A stretch of 64,000 nt of DNA from Rhodoferax sp. Its GTDB lineage: Bacteria > Pseudomonadota > Gammaproteobacteria > Burkholderiales > Burkholderiaceae_C. Under the pieces are notes generated by a model, which searched no databases, was not told where the DNA came from, and saw nothing but the letters and a program-made list of their open reading frames with translations. Every line of letters starts with the position of its first letter. Positions within the stretch are counted from its first letter, which is position 1. A program made the translations under genes and the position numbers. This document shows, in pieces, positions 49,877 to 59,500 of this stretch. The stretch lies in assembly GCF_030697375.1 (NCBI RefSeq), contig NZ_JAUYQD010000055.1, positions 50,310 to 114,309 on the forward strand, written 5' to 3'.

Positions 49877-50110
49877 TTATGCCTGGCCACGTGCGCGCAG
49901 ATCTGCGAGCACAACATCAATACCCTTTTTGTCGATCAAACGCAGACCTGCGTTGGAAATCCGCAGGCGAACCCAACGGTTTTCAGTCTCGACCCAGAAA
50001 CGGCGGTATTGCAGGTTCGGCAGGAACCGGCGCTTGGTTTTGTTGTTGGCGTGGGAAACATTGTTCCCGACCATGGGGCCTTTGCCCGTGACTTGACATA
50101 CGCGTGCCAT
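49877..50110 (-). CDS. rpmB: 50S ribosomal protein L28
   Basis: A 77-residue ribosomal protein starting MARVCQVTGKGPMVGNNVSH, with SHANNKTKRRFLPNLQYRRF and a C-terminal IDVVLADLRARGQA. Typical length for L28. GGAG lies about nine bases before the ATG. First gene of the rpmB-rpmG operon. Confidence 0.97.
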   Translation of the reverse strand: MARVCQVTGKGPMVGNNVSHANNKTKRRFLPNLQYRRFWVETENRWVRLRISNAGLRLIDKKGIDVVLADLRARGQA

Positions 50111-50210
50111 TAGGACACTCCGATACTTCTTTAACGGCTATTGCTGGCGATCAAATAGTCTGTACTGACAGACACACCCAATCTCGCTCTAGCCTCACCT
50201 CGCCAAATAA

Positions 50211-50270
50211 AAAAGGGTGGCGGTAACCCCAGGTTACTTTACGTAACCCCCCGCCAAGGTGACTTGGCGG
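50211..50270 (-). terminator. Hairpin cluster after trxB (candidate terminator)
   Basis: Reading in the trxB direction: a perfect 8-bp hairpin CCGCCAAG-TCAC-CTTGGCGG (50270-50251), then GGTTAC-GTAAA-GTAACC, then CCGCCACCC followed by T6 (near 50211-50216). The order fits an intrinsic terminator for trxB although the T-run is not directly beside the perfect stem. Confidence 0.45.
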
Positions 50271-50337
50271 ATATTGCTGCCCTGCGGCCCTCACGGGCTG
50301 ATTTCAGCAAAGCCTGCGATTATAGCGGGGTTTCCAA

Positions 50338-51291
50338 TTACTCTTGTTGTTCCAGGAAACGCTGCGCATCCAGTGCCGCCATGCAGCCCGTGCCTGCGCT
50401 GGTGATGGCTTGGCGGTAGACATGGTCCTGCACGTCGCCGGCCGCAAACACGCCGGGTACCGAGGTCATGGTGGCGAATCCCTTGAGCCCGCCCTGGGTG
50501 ACGAGGTAACCCCCCTCCATTTCCAGCTGACCCTGGAAGATTTCGCTGTTGGGGGAGTGGCCGATGGCGATAAAACAACCCTTGAGCGTGATGTCTTCCG
50601 TGGCGCCGTCCTTGGTGCTTTTCACGCGGATGCCGGTGACGCCGGTGGCGTCGCCCAGCACTTCGTCCAGGGTGCAGAAGGTTTTGAGTTCGATCTTGCC
50701 GTCGGCCACCTTGGCCATCAGCTTGTCCACCAGAATGGGCTCGGCCTTGAACTTGTCGCGGCGGTGCACCAGGTAGACCTTGCTGGCGATGTTGGACAGG
50801 TACAGCGCCTCTTCCACCGCCGTGTTGCCGCCACCCACCACGCAGCAAATTTCATTGCGGTAGAAGAAACCGTCGCAGGTGGCGCAGCCCGACACGCCGC
50901 GCCCCATGAAGGCGGTTTCAGACGGCAGGCCCAGGTACTTGGCCGAGGCGCCGGTGGCGATGATCAGGGAGTCGCAGGTGTATTCGTCGGTGTCGCCCTT
51001 CAGGGTGAAGGGGCGCTTGCTCAAATCGACCGCGTTGATGTGGTCAAAAATGATTTGGGTCTGGAAGCGCTCGGCGTGCTCCAAAAAACGCTGCATCAGC
51101 TCGGGGCCCTGTACACCCTGCACGTCGGCGGGCCAGTTGTCCACTTCGGTGGTGGTCATGAGCTGGCCGCCTTGGGCCATGCCGGTGACCAACACGGGGT
51201 TGAGGTTGGCGCGTGCCGCGTACACGGCGGCGGTGTAGCCAGCGGGGCCAGAGCCCAGAATCAGAACTTTGGCGTGTTTGGTGGAGGACAT
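50338..51291 (-). CDS. trxB: Thioredoxin-disulfide reductase
   Basis: A 317-residue cytoplasmic flavoenzyme that transfers electrons from NADPH to thioredoxin. FAD loop GSGPAGYTAAVYAARA, redox-active CATC at residues 136-139 (in GCATCDGFFYR), NADPH loop VVGGGNTAVEEALYLSNI and C-terminal FAD motif GVFAAGDVQDHVYRQAITSA. The gene is divergent from a Crp/Fnr regulator; trxB-ftsK neighbourhoods are common in this order. Confidence 0.97.
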   Translation of the reverse strand: MSSTKHAKVLILGSGPAGYTAAVYAARANLNPVLVTGMAQGGQLMTTTEVDNWPADVQGVQGPELMQRFLEHAERFQTQIIFDHINAVDLSKRPFTLKGDTDEYTCDSLIIATGASAKYLGLPSETAFMGRGVSGCATCDGFFYRNEICCVVGGGNTAVEEALYLSNIASKVYLVHRRDKFKAEPILVDKLMAKVADGKIELKTFCTLDEVLGDATGVTGIRVKSTKDGATEDITLKGCFIAIGHSPNSEIFQGQLEMEGGYLVTQGGLKGFATMTSVPGVFAAGDVQDHVYRQAITSAGTGCMAALDAQRFLEQQE

Positions 51292-51398
51292 TGGGTTACC
51301 TATCTATGCAAAAACTCGGAGCGATGCGGTGTACATTTGGAAGAGAAGTCGATGGCTGCAATGCAGGTTGAACCAGATTTTTGGCATGTGCCATCCAC

Positions 51399-51428
51399 TT
51401 GCAGGCTAGATTGTAAGAAACCTATTTT
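51399..51428 (+). promoter_or_regulatory. Candidate sigma-70 promoter for the Crp/Fnr regulator gene
   Basis: TTGCAG (51399-51404) and TATTTT (51423-51428) are separated by 18 bases and lie 21 bp upstream of ATG 51450. Both boxes are imperfect. Confidence 0.35.
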
Positions 51429-51449
51429 TGCCCTTTTGGAAAATATGCC

Positions 51450-52124
51450 ATGTCAGCGGTGAGTAACCTGGACCTGATCCGTCGCGTTGCCTTGTTTTCG
51501 ATGCTTACGCCAGAGCAGGCGGAGTCCTTGGCGGGCGCCGTGGGAAAGAAACGTTTCAAGCGCGGCGAATGCATCGTGACGCAAGGAAAACATTCCAACG
51601 CGTTGTTCATTCTTCTGACGGGCCGCGCCCGCGTGCTGATCACCGACAACCAGGGACGCGAAGTGATTTTGACCACTTTGCGCTCGGGCGACTGCGTGGG
51701 GGAGATGAGCATCATTGATGAAGAACCCCACAGCGCAACGGTGTTGGCAGAGTTGCAGTGCGATGTGCTGGTCTTGGATCGTGAAGATTTTTTGCGCTGC
51801 CTGAAAGAAAATGCCTGCATTGCCAATGCCGTCATGCGCGGCTTGGTGCAGCGCTTGCGCAACGCCACGCAAAAAATCGGTTCCCTGGCGCTGATGGGGG
51901 TGTACGGGCGGGTGGCCAATGTGCTGCTGGAAGCGGCGGTACTGAACGAACGCGGCGAGCGCCTGACCCGCGAAAAAATCTCCCGCCAGGATCTGGCCAA
52001 GATGGTGGGCGCCTCCCGCGAGATGGTCAGCCGTGTCATGAAGCACTTTGAAGAGCAGGGGTTTATTGAAACCTTGGACCACGGCGTGCTGCGCGTCATT
52101 GAACGCCGGGTTGCGCCGCGCTGA
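51450..52124 (+). CDS. Crp/Fnr-family transcriptional regulator
   Basis: A 224-residue regulator with an N-terminal cyclic-nucleotide-binding fold (GECIVTQGKHSNALFILLTG, LRSGDCVGEMSIIDEEPHSA) and a C-terminal Crp-type winged helix (ISRQDLAKMVGASREMVSRV). No N-terminal FNR cysteine cluster is present, so it is not an oxygen-sensing FNR; cAMP, nitric oxide or redox sensing are open possibilities. It lies between divergent trxB and ftsK. Confidence 0.93.
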   Translation: MSAVSNLDLIRRVALFSMLTPEQAESLAGAVGKKRFKRGECIVTQGKHSNALFILLTGRARVLITDNQGREVILTTLRSGDCVGEMSIIDEEPHSATVLAELQCDVLVLDREDFLRCLKENACIANAVMRGLVQRLRNATQKIGSLALMGVYGRVANVLLEAAVLNERGERLTREKISRQDLAKMVGASREMVSRVMKHFEEQGFIETLDHGVLRVIERRVAPR

Positions 52125-52204
52125 GTGCGTATTGGTGTACACCGGGGCGGCGGTCGGCGTAAGGGCAGCGCTTGCGTTAAGCTAGTGCCCGACTGGTTTG
52201 CCGC

Positions 52205-54517
52205 ATGACTTATTCGCTCAATACCCTCCATCCTTCTTCCTCTTCCCCCGCATCCGTCCGAACCGCCACAGGCATGGGCCGTTTCGGCAGTGAGTTGGCC
52301 TTGGTCGCGGGCTTTTTCCTGTTGGCCCTGTGGCTGGTGGCCTTGCTGAGTTATTCACCGCAGGACGCGGCCTGGTCAACATCGGGCACGGGCGCAGCGG
52401 TGCTGAACCGGGCAGGGAGTCTGGGCGCCTGGATTGCCGACCTGAGTTATTTTTTGGCGGGTTTTTCTGTCTGGTGGTGCGTGGCCGTGGGTATTCGTGT
52501 GTGGTTGTCGGTGCTGGCCAAGCGCTTGCGTGGGGACGATGTGGGTGGCGTGCGCCACCGCTTTGCTTTCTGGACCGGCTTGGTGCTGCTGCTGTACGCC
52601 AGCGGTTCGCTGGAGTGGACCCGCTTGTACAGCTTGGAGGCCCGCTTGCCCGGCCACAGTGGGGGGGTATTGGGCTATTTGGCGGGTTCTTGGAGTGTGC
52701 AGTGGCTGGGTTTCTCGGGGGCTGGCTTGGTGGCGATTGTGCTGGGCATTGTGGGTTCTTCCCTGGTTTTCAAATTCTCCTGGGTGCGTCTGGCCGAGGC
52801 CATCGGCGCCTGGGTGGATTCCAAGGTTGAGTCGCGGCGCGAACAGCGCGAAATGGCGCAAGACAAAGAGCTGGGACTGCAGGCCGCCCGCGAGCGCGAA
52901 GAAATTCTCTTGGAGGAGCACGAAGAAATAGCGGTGCACCACCCCAAACCGGTGGTGATTGAGCCGGTGCGCATCGAGCTGCCGCCCAGCACGCGGGTGG
53001 CCAAAGAGCGGCAAAAACCCCTGTTCTCCGAGATGCCCGACAGCAAATTGCCCCAGGTGGCCCTGCTGGACGGCGCGCTCTTGCGCCAGGAGACCGTGGC
53101 CCCCGAGACGCTGGAGATGACCAGCCGCATGATCGAGAAGAAGCTCAAGGACTTTGGTGTGGAGGTGCGGGTGGTGCTGGCCTCGCCCGGCCCGGTGATC
53201 ACGCGCTACGAGATCGAGCCCGCCACGGGCGTCAAGGGCTCGCAGATTGTGGGCTTGGCCAAGGATTTGGCGCGTTCCCTGAGCCTGGTGTCGATCCGCG
53301 TGGTGGAAACCATTCCCGGCAAAAACTACATGGCGCTGGAGCTGCCCAACGCCAAGCGCCAGTCCATCACCCTGTCTGAAATTTTGGGCTCGCAGGTCTA
53401 CCACGAGGCCAAGTCTCTGCTGACGATGGGCCTGGGCAAGGACATCATCGGCAACCCGGTGGTGGCGGACCTGGCCAAGATGCCGCACGTGCTGGTGGCG
53501 GGCACCACTGGTTCGGGCAAGTCGGTGGGCATCAACGCCATGATTTTGAGCATTTTGTACAAGGCCGAGGCGCGCGACGTGCGCCTCTTGATGATCGACC
53601 CCAAGATGCTGGAAATGTCGGTGTACGAAGGTATTCCCCATTTGCTGGCCCCGGTGGTGACCGACATGCGCCAGGCCGCCCATGGCCTGACCTGGTGCGT
53701 GGCCGAGATGGAGCGCCGCTACAAGCTGCTGAGCAAAATGGGGGTGCGTAATCTGGCGGGCTACAACGCCAAGATCGACGACGCCGCCTCACGCGAGGAA
53801 TTTATTTACAACCCCTTCAGCCTGACGCCCGAGGCGCCGGAGCCCTTGCAGCGCCTGCCACACATCGTGGTGGTGATCGACGAGCTGGCCGATTTGATGA
53901 TGGTGGTGGGCAAGAAGATCGAAGAGCTGATCGCCCGCTTGGCGCAAAAGGCGCGGGCCGCCGGCATCCATTTGATTTTGGCCACCCAGCGCCCTAGCGT
54001 GGACGTGATTACCGGCCTGATCAAGGCCAACATTCCCACCCGCATTTCCTTCAAGGTCAGCAGCAAGATCGACAGCCGCACCATCCTGGACCAGATGGGC
54101 GCCGAGGCCCTGCTGGGCCTGGGCGACATGTTGTACATGCCCGGCAGCGGCATGCCGACCCGGGTGCACGGCGCTTTTGTCAGCGACGAAGAGGTGCACC
54201 GCGTGGTCAGCTACCTGAAGACCCAAGGCGAGCCCGACTATGTGGAGGGTGTGCTGGAAGGCGGCACCGTGGACGGTGAAGACGGCGAGGGCGGGGAGCT
54301 GGGCGGTGGCGGCGGTGAAAAAGACCCCATGTACGACCAGGCCGTGGAGGTGGTTTTAAAGAACCGCAAGGCCAGCATTTCCTTGGTGCAGCGCCACCTA
54401 AAGATCGGCTACAACCGCGCCGCGCGTCTGGTGGAAGACATGGAAAAAGCCGGACTGGTCAGCGCCATGAGTGGCAGCGGCCAGCGTGAAATTTTGGTGC
54501 CTGCGCGCGCCGAGTGA
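52205..54517 (+). CDS. ftsK: DNA translocase FtsK
   Basis: A 770-residue protein. Four membrane segments in residues 25-205, a short linker, then the RecA-like motor with Walker A GTTGSGKSVGINAM (about residue 436), Walker B VVVIDELADLMMV, RPSVDVITGLIKANIPTRIS, and a C-terminal winged gamma domain (ISLVQRHLKIGYNRAARLVE) that reads KOPS sites. It coordinates chromosome-dimer resolution with division. The linker is short compared with E. coli FtsK, as usual in betaproteobacteria. lolA follows at once. Confidence 0.97.
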   Translation: MTYSLNTLHPSSSSPASVRTATGMGRFGSELALVAGFFLLALWLVALLSYSPQDAAWSTSGTGAAVLNRAGSLGAWIADLSYFLAGFSVWWCVAVGIRVWLSVLAKRLRGDDVGGVRHRFAFWTGLVLLLYASGSLEWTRLYSLEARLPGHSGGVLGYLAGSWSVQWLGFSGAGLVAIVLGIVGSSLVFKFSWVRLAEAIGAWVDSKVESRREQREMAQDKELGLQAAREREEILLEEHEEIAVHHPKPVVIEPVRIELPPSTRVAKERQKPLFSEMPDSKLPQVALLDGALLRQETVAPETLEMTSRMIEKKLKDFGVEVRVVLASPGPVITRYEIEPATGVKGSQIVGLAKDLARSLSLVSIRVVETIPGKNYMALELPNAKRQSITLSEILGSQVYHEAKSLLTMGLGKDIIGNPVVADLAKMPHVLVAGTTGSGKSVGINAMILSILYKAEARDVRLLMIDPKMLEMSVYEGIPHLLAPVVTDMRQAAHGLTWCVAEMERRYKLLSKMGVRNLAGYNAKIDDAASREEFIYNPFSLTPEAPEPLQRLPHIVVVIDELADLMMVVGKKIEELIARLAQKARAAGIHLILATQRPSVDVITGLIKANIPTRISFKVSSKIDSRTILDQMGAEALLGLGDMLYMPGSGMPTRVHGAFVSDEEVHRVVSYLKTQGEPDYVEGVLEGGTVDGEDGEGGELGGGGGEKDPMYDQAVEVVLKNRKASISLVQRHLKIGYNRAARLVEDMEKAGLVSAMSGSGQREILVPARAE

Positions 54518-54543
54518 CAAATAATTTTGGAATAAGGGGTGTC

Positions 54544-55179
54544 ATGAGAATTCGTGCTTTTGCTATTGTTTTAATAGCTGCTTACGCAGTATCTGCGGGG
54601 GCTACAGGCCTAGAAAGCCTTGAAGTTTTTGTCAAAACGGTCAAAACCGGCCATGCCGACTTCATTCAGGTGGTGACGGCGCCCGCCAAAGACGGACAGG
54701 CGTCCCGGGCCAAAACCTCCAGTGGAGTCTTCGAATTTTTTCGGCCCAGCCGCTTCAAGTTCGTCTACAAAAAGCCGTTCGAGCAAAGCATCGTGGCCGA
54801 TGGCCAAACCCTGTGGCTGTATGACGTGGACCTGAACCAGGTGACCGCGCGCAAGCAGGCCCAGGCCCTGGGCTCCACGCCCGCCGCCCTGATCGCCGCC
54901 GCGCCCGACCTGCGGACCTTGCAGGCCGACTTCACGCTGGCCGATGCACCCGACCAGGACGGATTGCAGTGGGTGCTGGCCACGCCCAAGGCCAAAGACA
55001 GTTCACTGCAAAGTGTGCGGGTGGGCTTCAAGGACGGTGCCTTGGCGGTGCTGGAGATGTTGGACAGCTTTGGCCAAAAATCGACCATGCGCTTTAGCGC
55101 CTTCCAGGCCAACACACCGCTGGACGCGGCCAGCTTCCAGTTCAAGCCGCCAGCGGGTGCGGATGTGATTCGGCAGTAG
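54544..55179 (+). CDS. lolA: Outer-membrane lipoprotein carrier LolA
   Basis: A 211-residue periplasmic chaperone that takes lipoproteins from LolCDE to LolB. The mature part shows SGVFEFFRPSRFKFVYKKPF, IVADGQTLWLYDVDLNQVTA and the C-terminal NTPLDAASFQFKPPAGADVI of the LolA fold. ATG 54544 has AAGGGG upstream. The signal peptide (residues 5-22, AFAIVLIAAYAVSAGATG) coincides almost exactly with an interspersed repeat copy. It lies 27 bp after ftsK and 20 bp before rarA. Confidence 0.95.
   Translation: MRIRAFAIVLIAAYAVSAGATGLESLEVFVKTVKTGHADFIQVVTAPAKDGQASRAKTSSGVFEFFRPSRFKFVYKKPFEQSIVADGQTLWLYDVDLNQVTARKQAQALGSTPAALIAAAPDLRTLQADFTLADAPDQDGLQWVLATPKAKDSSLQSVRVGFKDGALAVLEMLDSFGQKSTMRFSAFQANTPLDAASFQFKPPAGADVIRQ
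54557..54610 (+). repeat. Interspersed repeat copy 14, encoding the LolA signal peptide
   Basis: TTTTGCTATTGTTTTAATAG, then CTGCTTACGCAGTATCTGCG and GGGGCTACAGGCCTA is a full-length, well-conserved copy in the sense orientation. It is read in frame as the hydrophobic core and cleavage region of the LolA signal peptide. Confidence 0.93.
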
Positions 55180-55199
55180 TTGCAGCGCCACCGCCGCTT

Positions 55200-56504
55200 A
55201 TGACCGCTGTTGCTTCGTCTCACCAGCCGCTGGCCGAGCGCCTGCGCCCCCGCACGCTGGCCGAAGTCATTGGCCAGCAGCACCTGCTGGGCGAGGGCAT
55301 GGCGCTGCGCCTGGCTTTTGAGTCCGGCCAGCCGCACAGTTGCATCCTCTGGGGGCCGCCGGGCACCGGCAAAACCACCATTGCGCGGCTCATGGCCAGC
55401 GCGTTTGACGCCCAGTTCATCAGCATCAGCGCGGTGCTGGGCGGGGTGAAGGACATCCGCGAGGCGGTGGAGCAGGCCTTGGCCGCCCGCGATGGGTTGG
55501 AGCCACGGCGCACCATCGTGTTTGTGGACGAGGTGCACCGCTTCAACAAAAGCCAGCAGGACGCGTTTTTGGCCCATGTGGAGAGTGGCCTGTTCACCTT
55601 CATTGGCGCCACCACCGAGAACCCGTCGTTCGAGGTGAACTCGGCGCTCCTGTCGCGGGCGGCAGTGTATGTGCTGCAGCCGCTGGCCGAAGAAGATCTT
55701 AAGCAAATCATCGCCAGAGCCCTTGCAGATACTGCGCAGCCAGCTATCGAAAGCATAGCAGTTGACCGCCTCATTGCCTATGCCGATGGCGACGCCCGGC
55801 GGCTGCTGAACACGCTGGAGACCTTGACGGTGGCTGCCAAACAGGAAAAGGTGGGCGAAATCACCGACGTCTGGCTGATGAAAGTCCTGGGCGAGCGTAT
55901 GCGCCGCTACGACAAGGGCGGCGAGCAGTTTTACGACACCATCTCGGCCCTGCACAAAAGCGTGCGTGGCAGTGACCCCGACGCCGCCTTGTACTGGCTG
56001 ATGCGCATGCTCGATGGCGGGGCTGACCCCCGCTACATGGCGCGCCGCCTGGTCCGCATGGCCACCGAAGACATCGGCCTGGCCGACCCGCGTGCCTTGC
56101 GCCTGGCGCTGGATGCTGCCGAGGTCTACGAGCGCCTGGGCTCGCCCGAAGGCGAACTGGCCCTGGCCGAATGCGTGGTCTACCTGGCTGTGGCGGCCAA
56201 GTCCAACGCGGTCTACAAAGCCTTCAACGAAGCCAAAGCCTTCATCAAAAAAGACGGCACCCGTCCCGTGCCCATGCACCTGCGCAATGCGCCCACCAAG
56301 CTGATGAAGCAGTTGGACTACGGCAAGGGCTACCGCTACGCCCACGACGAGGAAGGCGGCTTTGCCGCGGGTGAGCGCTACTTGCCCGACGGCATGGCCT
56401 CACCCGGCTTTTACCGACCCGTAGAGCGGGGCCTGGAGATCCGCATCGCCGAGAAGCTGCGGCGTTTGCGGGAGCTGGACCGCAAGAGCGAGGGCGGGGC
56501 GTAA
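55200..56504 (+). CDS. rarA: Replication-associated recombination protein A
   Basis: A 434-residue AAA+ ATPase (RarA/MgsA-Mgs1 family) that acts on stalled replication forks with SSB. It shows WGPPGTGKTTIARLMA (Walker A), VFVDEVHRFNKSQQDAF (Walker B), TTENPSFEVNSALLSRAAVY (sensor 1 and arginine finger) and the C-terminal tetramerisation domain (AYNAVYKAF region). Residues about 175-188 come from a repeat copy. The last 105 bp overlap the 3' end of the convergent GGDEF/EAL gene. Confidence 0.96.
   Translation: MTAVASSHQPLAERLRPRTLAEVIGQQHLLGEGMALRLAFESGQPHSCILWGPPGTGKTTIARLMASAFDAQFISISAVLGGVKDIREAVEQALAARDGLEPRRTIVFVDEVHRFNKSQQDAFLAHVESGLFTFIGATTENPSFEVNSALLSRAAVYVLQPLAEEDLKQIIARALADTAQPAIESIAVDRLIAYADGDARRLLNTLETLTVAAKQEKVGEITDVWLMKVLGERMRRYDKGGEQFYDTISALHKSVRGSDPDAALYWLMRMLDGGADPRYMARRLVRMATEDIGLADPRALRLALDAAEVYERLGSPEGELALAECVVYLAVAAKSNAVYKAFNEAKAFIKKDGTRPVPMHLRNAPTKLMKQLDYGKGYRYAHDEEGGFAAGERYLPDGMASPGFYRPVERGLEIRIAEKLRRLRELDRKSEGGA
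55721..55761 (-). repeat. Interspersed repeat copy 15, in frame inside rarA (antisense)
   Basis: The plus strand reads TTGCAGATACTGCGCAGCCA followed by GCTATCGAAAGCATAGCA, the complement of the family core, inserted antisense to rarA and translated as ADTAQPAIESIAV. Confidence 0.8.
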
Positions 56505-59500
56505 GGGCGCGGCGTTGGAACGCGGTTTGGCCGAGCGCATCCGGCCCAAGGCGGACACCCGTCCGCCGAAGGCTTGCCCCACGGTTTGCGCATCTGCCGC
56601 CGGCATCGCCAGTGCTTCGAAGGCTTCCAGCGGCAGTGGGCGGCTGAACAGATAGCCCTGCATGAAATCGCAGCGGTGCACCGTGTTCAGAAAATAGCGC
56701 TGCGCTTCGGTCTCCACACCTTCGGCGACCACCTTGAGCTTCAGGCTGTGGGCCAGGCTGATGGTGGCAGCGCAGATGACGACCGCACCGTCGTTCGACT
56801 CGATGTTCATCACAAAGGAGCGGTCGATTTTGATCTGGTCCAAGGGAAGCTGGTTCAGGTAAGAGAGTGACGAATAGCCGGTGCCAAAGTCGTCCAGTGA
56901 AAACCCCACACCCGCCCGTTTCAGGGCGTGCATCTTGGCAATTACATCGTCCACATCCGCCACCAGCAGGCTCTCCGTCAACTCCAGTTTCAGCCTTTGG
57001 GGGTTGGCCCCGGTGGTTTTCAGCACGGTCAGCACCTCACCCACGAAGTCCAGTTGGCGGAATTGGTGGGCGCTGATATTCACGGCAACCATGAGGTGGG
57101 CCAACCCGGTTTGCTGGGCCCAGCGCGCCAACTGCCGACAGGCGGTTTCCAGCACCCAGTGGCCCAGGGGCAAAATCAGGCCGGTTTCCTCTGCCAGGGG
57201 AATGAATTCGGTGGGCGGCACCATGCCGCGTTGTCCATGCTGCCAGCGCACCAAGGCCTCGGCCCCGACCAAGCGGCCCTCGCCATCGACTTGGGCCTGG
57301 TAGTGCAAGACAAACTGTTTCTCCCGAACCGCAGCGCGCAAATCCTCTTCCAAAAGTACACGGGCGGTCACCGCGGCCTGCATCGCGGGGTCGAAAAAGC
57401 GCAGGGCGTTGCGTCCCCTGGACTTGGCCTGGTACATGGCAAAGTCGGCCTGCATCATCAAATCGGACATGGCCTCCTTGGGGTTGCCAAACAGCGTTAC
57501 GCCGATGCTGGAGGTGCAGTGGTAGTCGTGGCCGTCGAGTAGGTAGGTCTGGTTGAGCGAGGCCAGCACTTTTTCACCAATGGTCTCCGCCTGGGTGGCT
57601 GCTTCATCGATGCCCGGGCTCAGGTTTTCCAGCAAGACCACAAATTCGTCGCCACCCAGGCGGGAGACGGTGTCGCCCTCACGCACGCAGGCCACCAGGC
57701 GCTGGGCCACCAGCTGCAACAGCAAATCGCCCTTGTCGTGGCCCAGTGTGTCGTTCAGGGTCTTGAACTTGTCCAGGTCGATGAACATGAGTGCCCCCCG
57801 GCGGTTCAGCCGCTGGGCGGTGGCAAGGGCCTGGTGCATGCGGTCCATCAGCAGCCGCCGGTTGGGCAGGTGCGTCAGCGGGTCGTAGAAGGCGAGGTGT
57901 TTGATCTCTTCCTCCGCCGCCTTGCGTTGGGTAATGTCGGTTTGTGTGCTGACGTAATGGGTTGTCACGCCTGCATCGGTCTTGACCGCCGTGATGACCA
58001 TCCATTTGGGGTAAATCTCCCCGTTTTTGCGGCGGTCCCAGATCTCGCCCTGCCATACGCCGGTGGTGCGCACACACTCCCACATGGCCGTATAAAAGGC
58101 GGTGTCGTGGCGGCCCGAGCGCAGCAGCCGCGGTGTCTGGCCGACGGCTTCCTTTTCGGTGTAGCCGGTGTCTTCGGTGAACATGCGGTTGACCCGCAGG
58201 ATCACGCCCTTGGAGTCCGTCACGATGATGCCGACCTGGGCCTCGAACGCGGTGGCTGCCACCCGAAGGTCGGCTTCAATGCGTATGCGGTCCGTGATGT
58301 CTCGCAAAATAACGGTGAGGTAGGTATCCCCGTCCGCATCCAACGGGGAAATCGACGCTTCCACCGGGAACTCCTCACCATTGGCACGCACGCCGGTGAT
58401 GACACCCAGCCCGTCCATGCGCCGGGCGGTCGTATCTGCGGTGCTGAAGGTGCGGAAAGGGTCGGCGTGCGCCGTCTGCAAGCGCTGCGGCAGCAGCAGC
58501 TCCAGCGGCGCGCCCAGCACATCGCTGGCATGGCGGCCAAACATCTTTTCGGCGGCCTGGTTGAACAGGGTGACGCGTTGTGTGTTGTCCACCATGATCA
58601 GGGCATCCATGGCGAAATTGATGAAGCCCGTCAGTTCCGCTTGCAGGTGGTTGCGCACCCGGTCCGCAGCCGAGCGGCGTTGGTCGCTCTGGCGCAGCCT
58701 GTCTGCAGTGCGCCAGACAAACATACTGGACAAGGCCACGTAGATCAGGGAAACCAGGGCGACACCGAACTCGGAGCTGTAGAGCCCCCGCCGCTCGCCC
58801 TGGATGCGCAGCCAAATGATGATGAAGGGGGCCAGCACGGCCAGCGGTAGCAGTCTGCGGGCCATAACCCCGCCAAGGGTGTCGCAGGTCACCACCGCCA
58901 TCAGCCCTTGCTGCGGCCGCGCCAACAGCACCCCCAGATTGACCACCACCAATCCGGCCGCGGTGCGCAAAGCAGCGCTGGAGTAAGCGCCGACACCATA
59001 CAGCGAGGTCACGCCGTAGGCATAACCAAGAATGACCAAGACACCGACCATGGCGCCTACCAAAGCTGCTATTTGTGACCCCGCGTGGGCGCCAGGGCGG
59101 TCCAGCAGAAGCAGGGCCACCCCGGTCAGTGCCAAGCCCATGGCCGTGGATTGGGGCATGTGTCCCATGCCAAGATCCGCCACCAGCAGGTGTTCAGCGA
59201 GTGTCAGCAGCCCCAGTAGCACCAGCAGCGCTGCCGGGACGCGCTGGATACGGCGCCACAGGGTCGCCTGGGCTTGGTAGCCCACTGCGCACAGAGCCCC
59301 GCCGGCGAGAACGAAGCCCAGGGCCGTGTCGGCCTGCAGCATCTCCCAGCCAAACAGGTCGGCCAAGCCGAGCGCAATGGTGACCAGCGCACAGAGCCGG
59401 GCAGTGCTCTCAAAGCGCAGGACCAGGGCCAAGTTGTTTGTTTCGTCACGCACGGCGCCCTCCCATTCGCCGATTGTTGCCCATGCCGGCGGGCGGAAAT

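Noticed and set aside
50157..50173. GTCTGT-ACTG-ACAGAC palindrome upstream of rpmB
   Set aside because: Short and not clearly placed relative to a promoter; could be chance in a ribosomal-operon leader.
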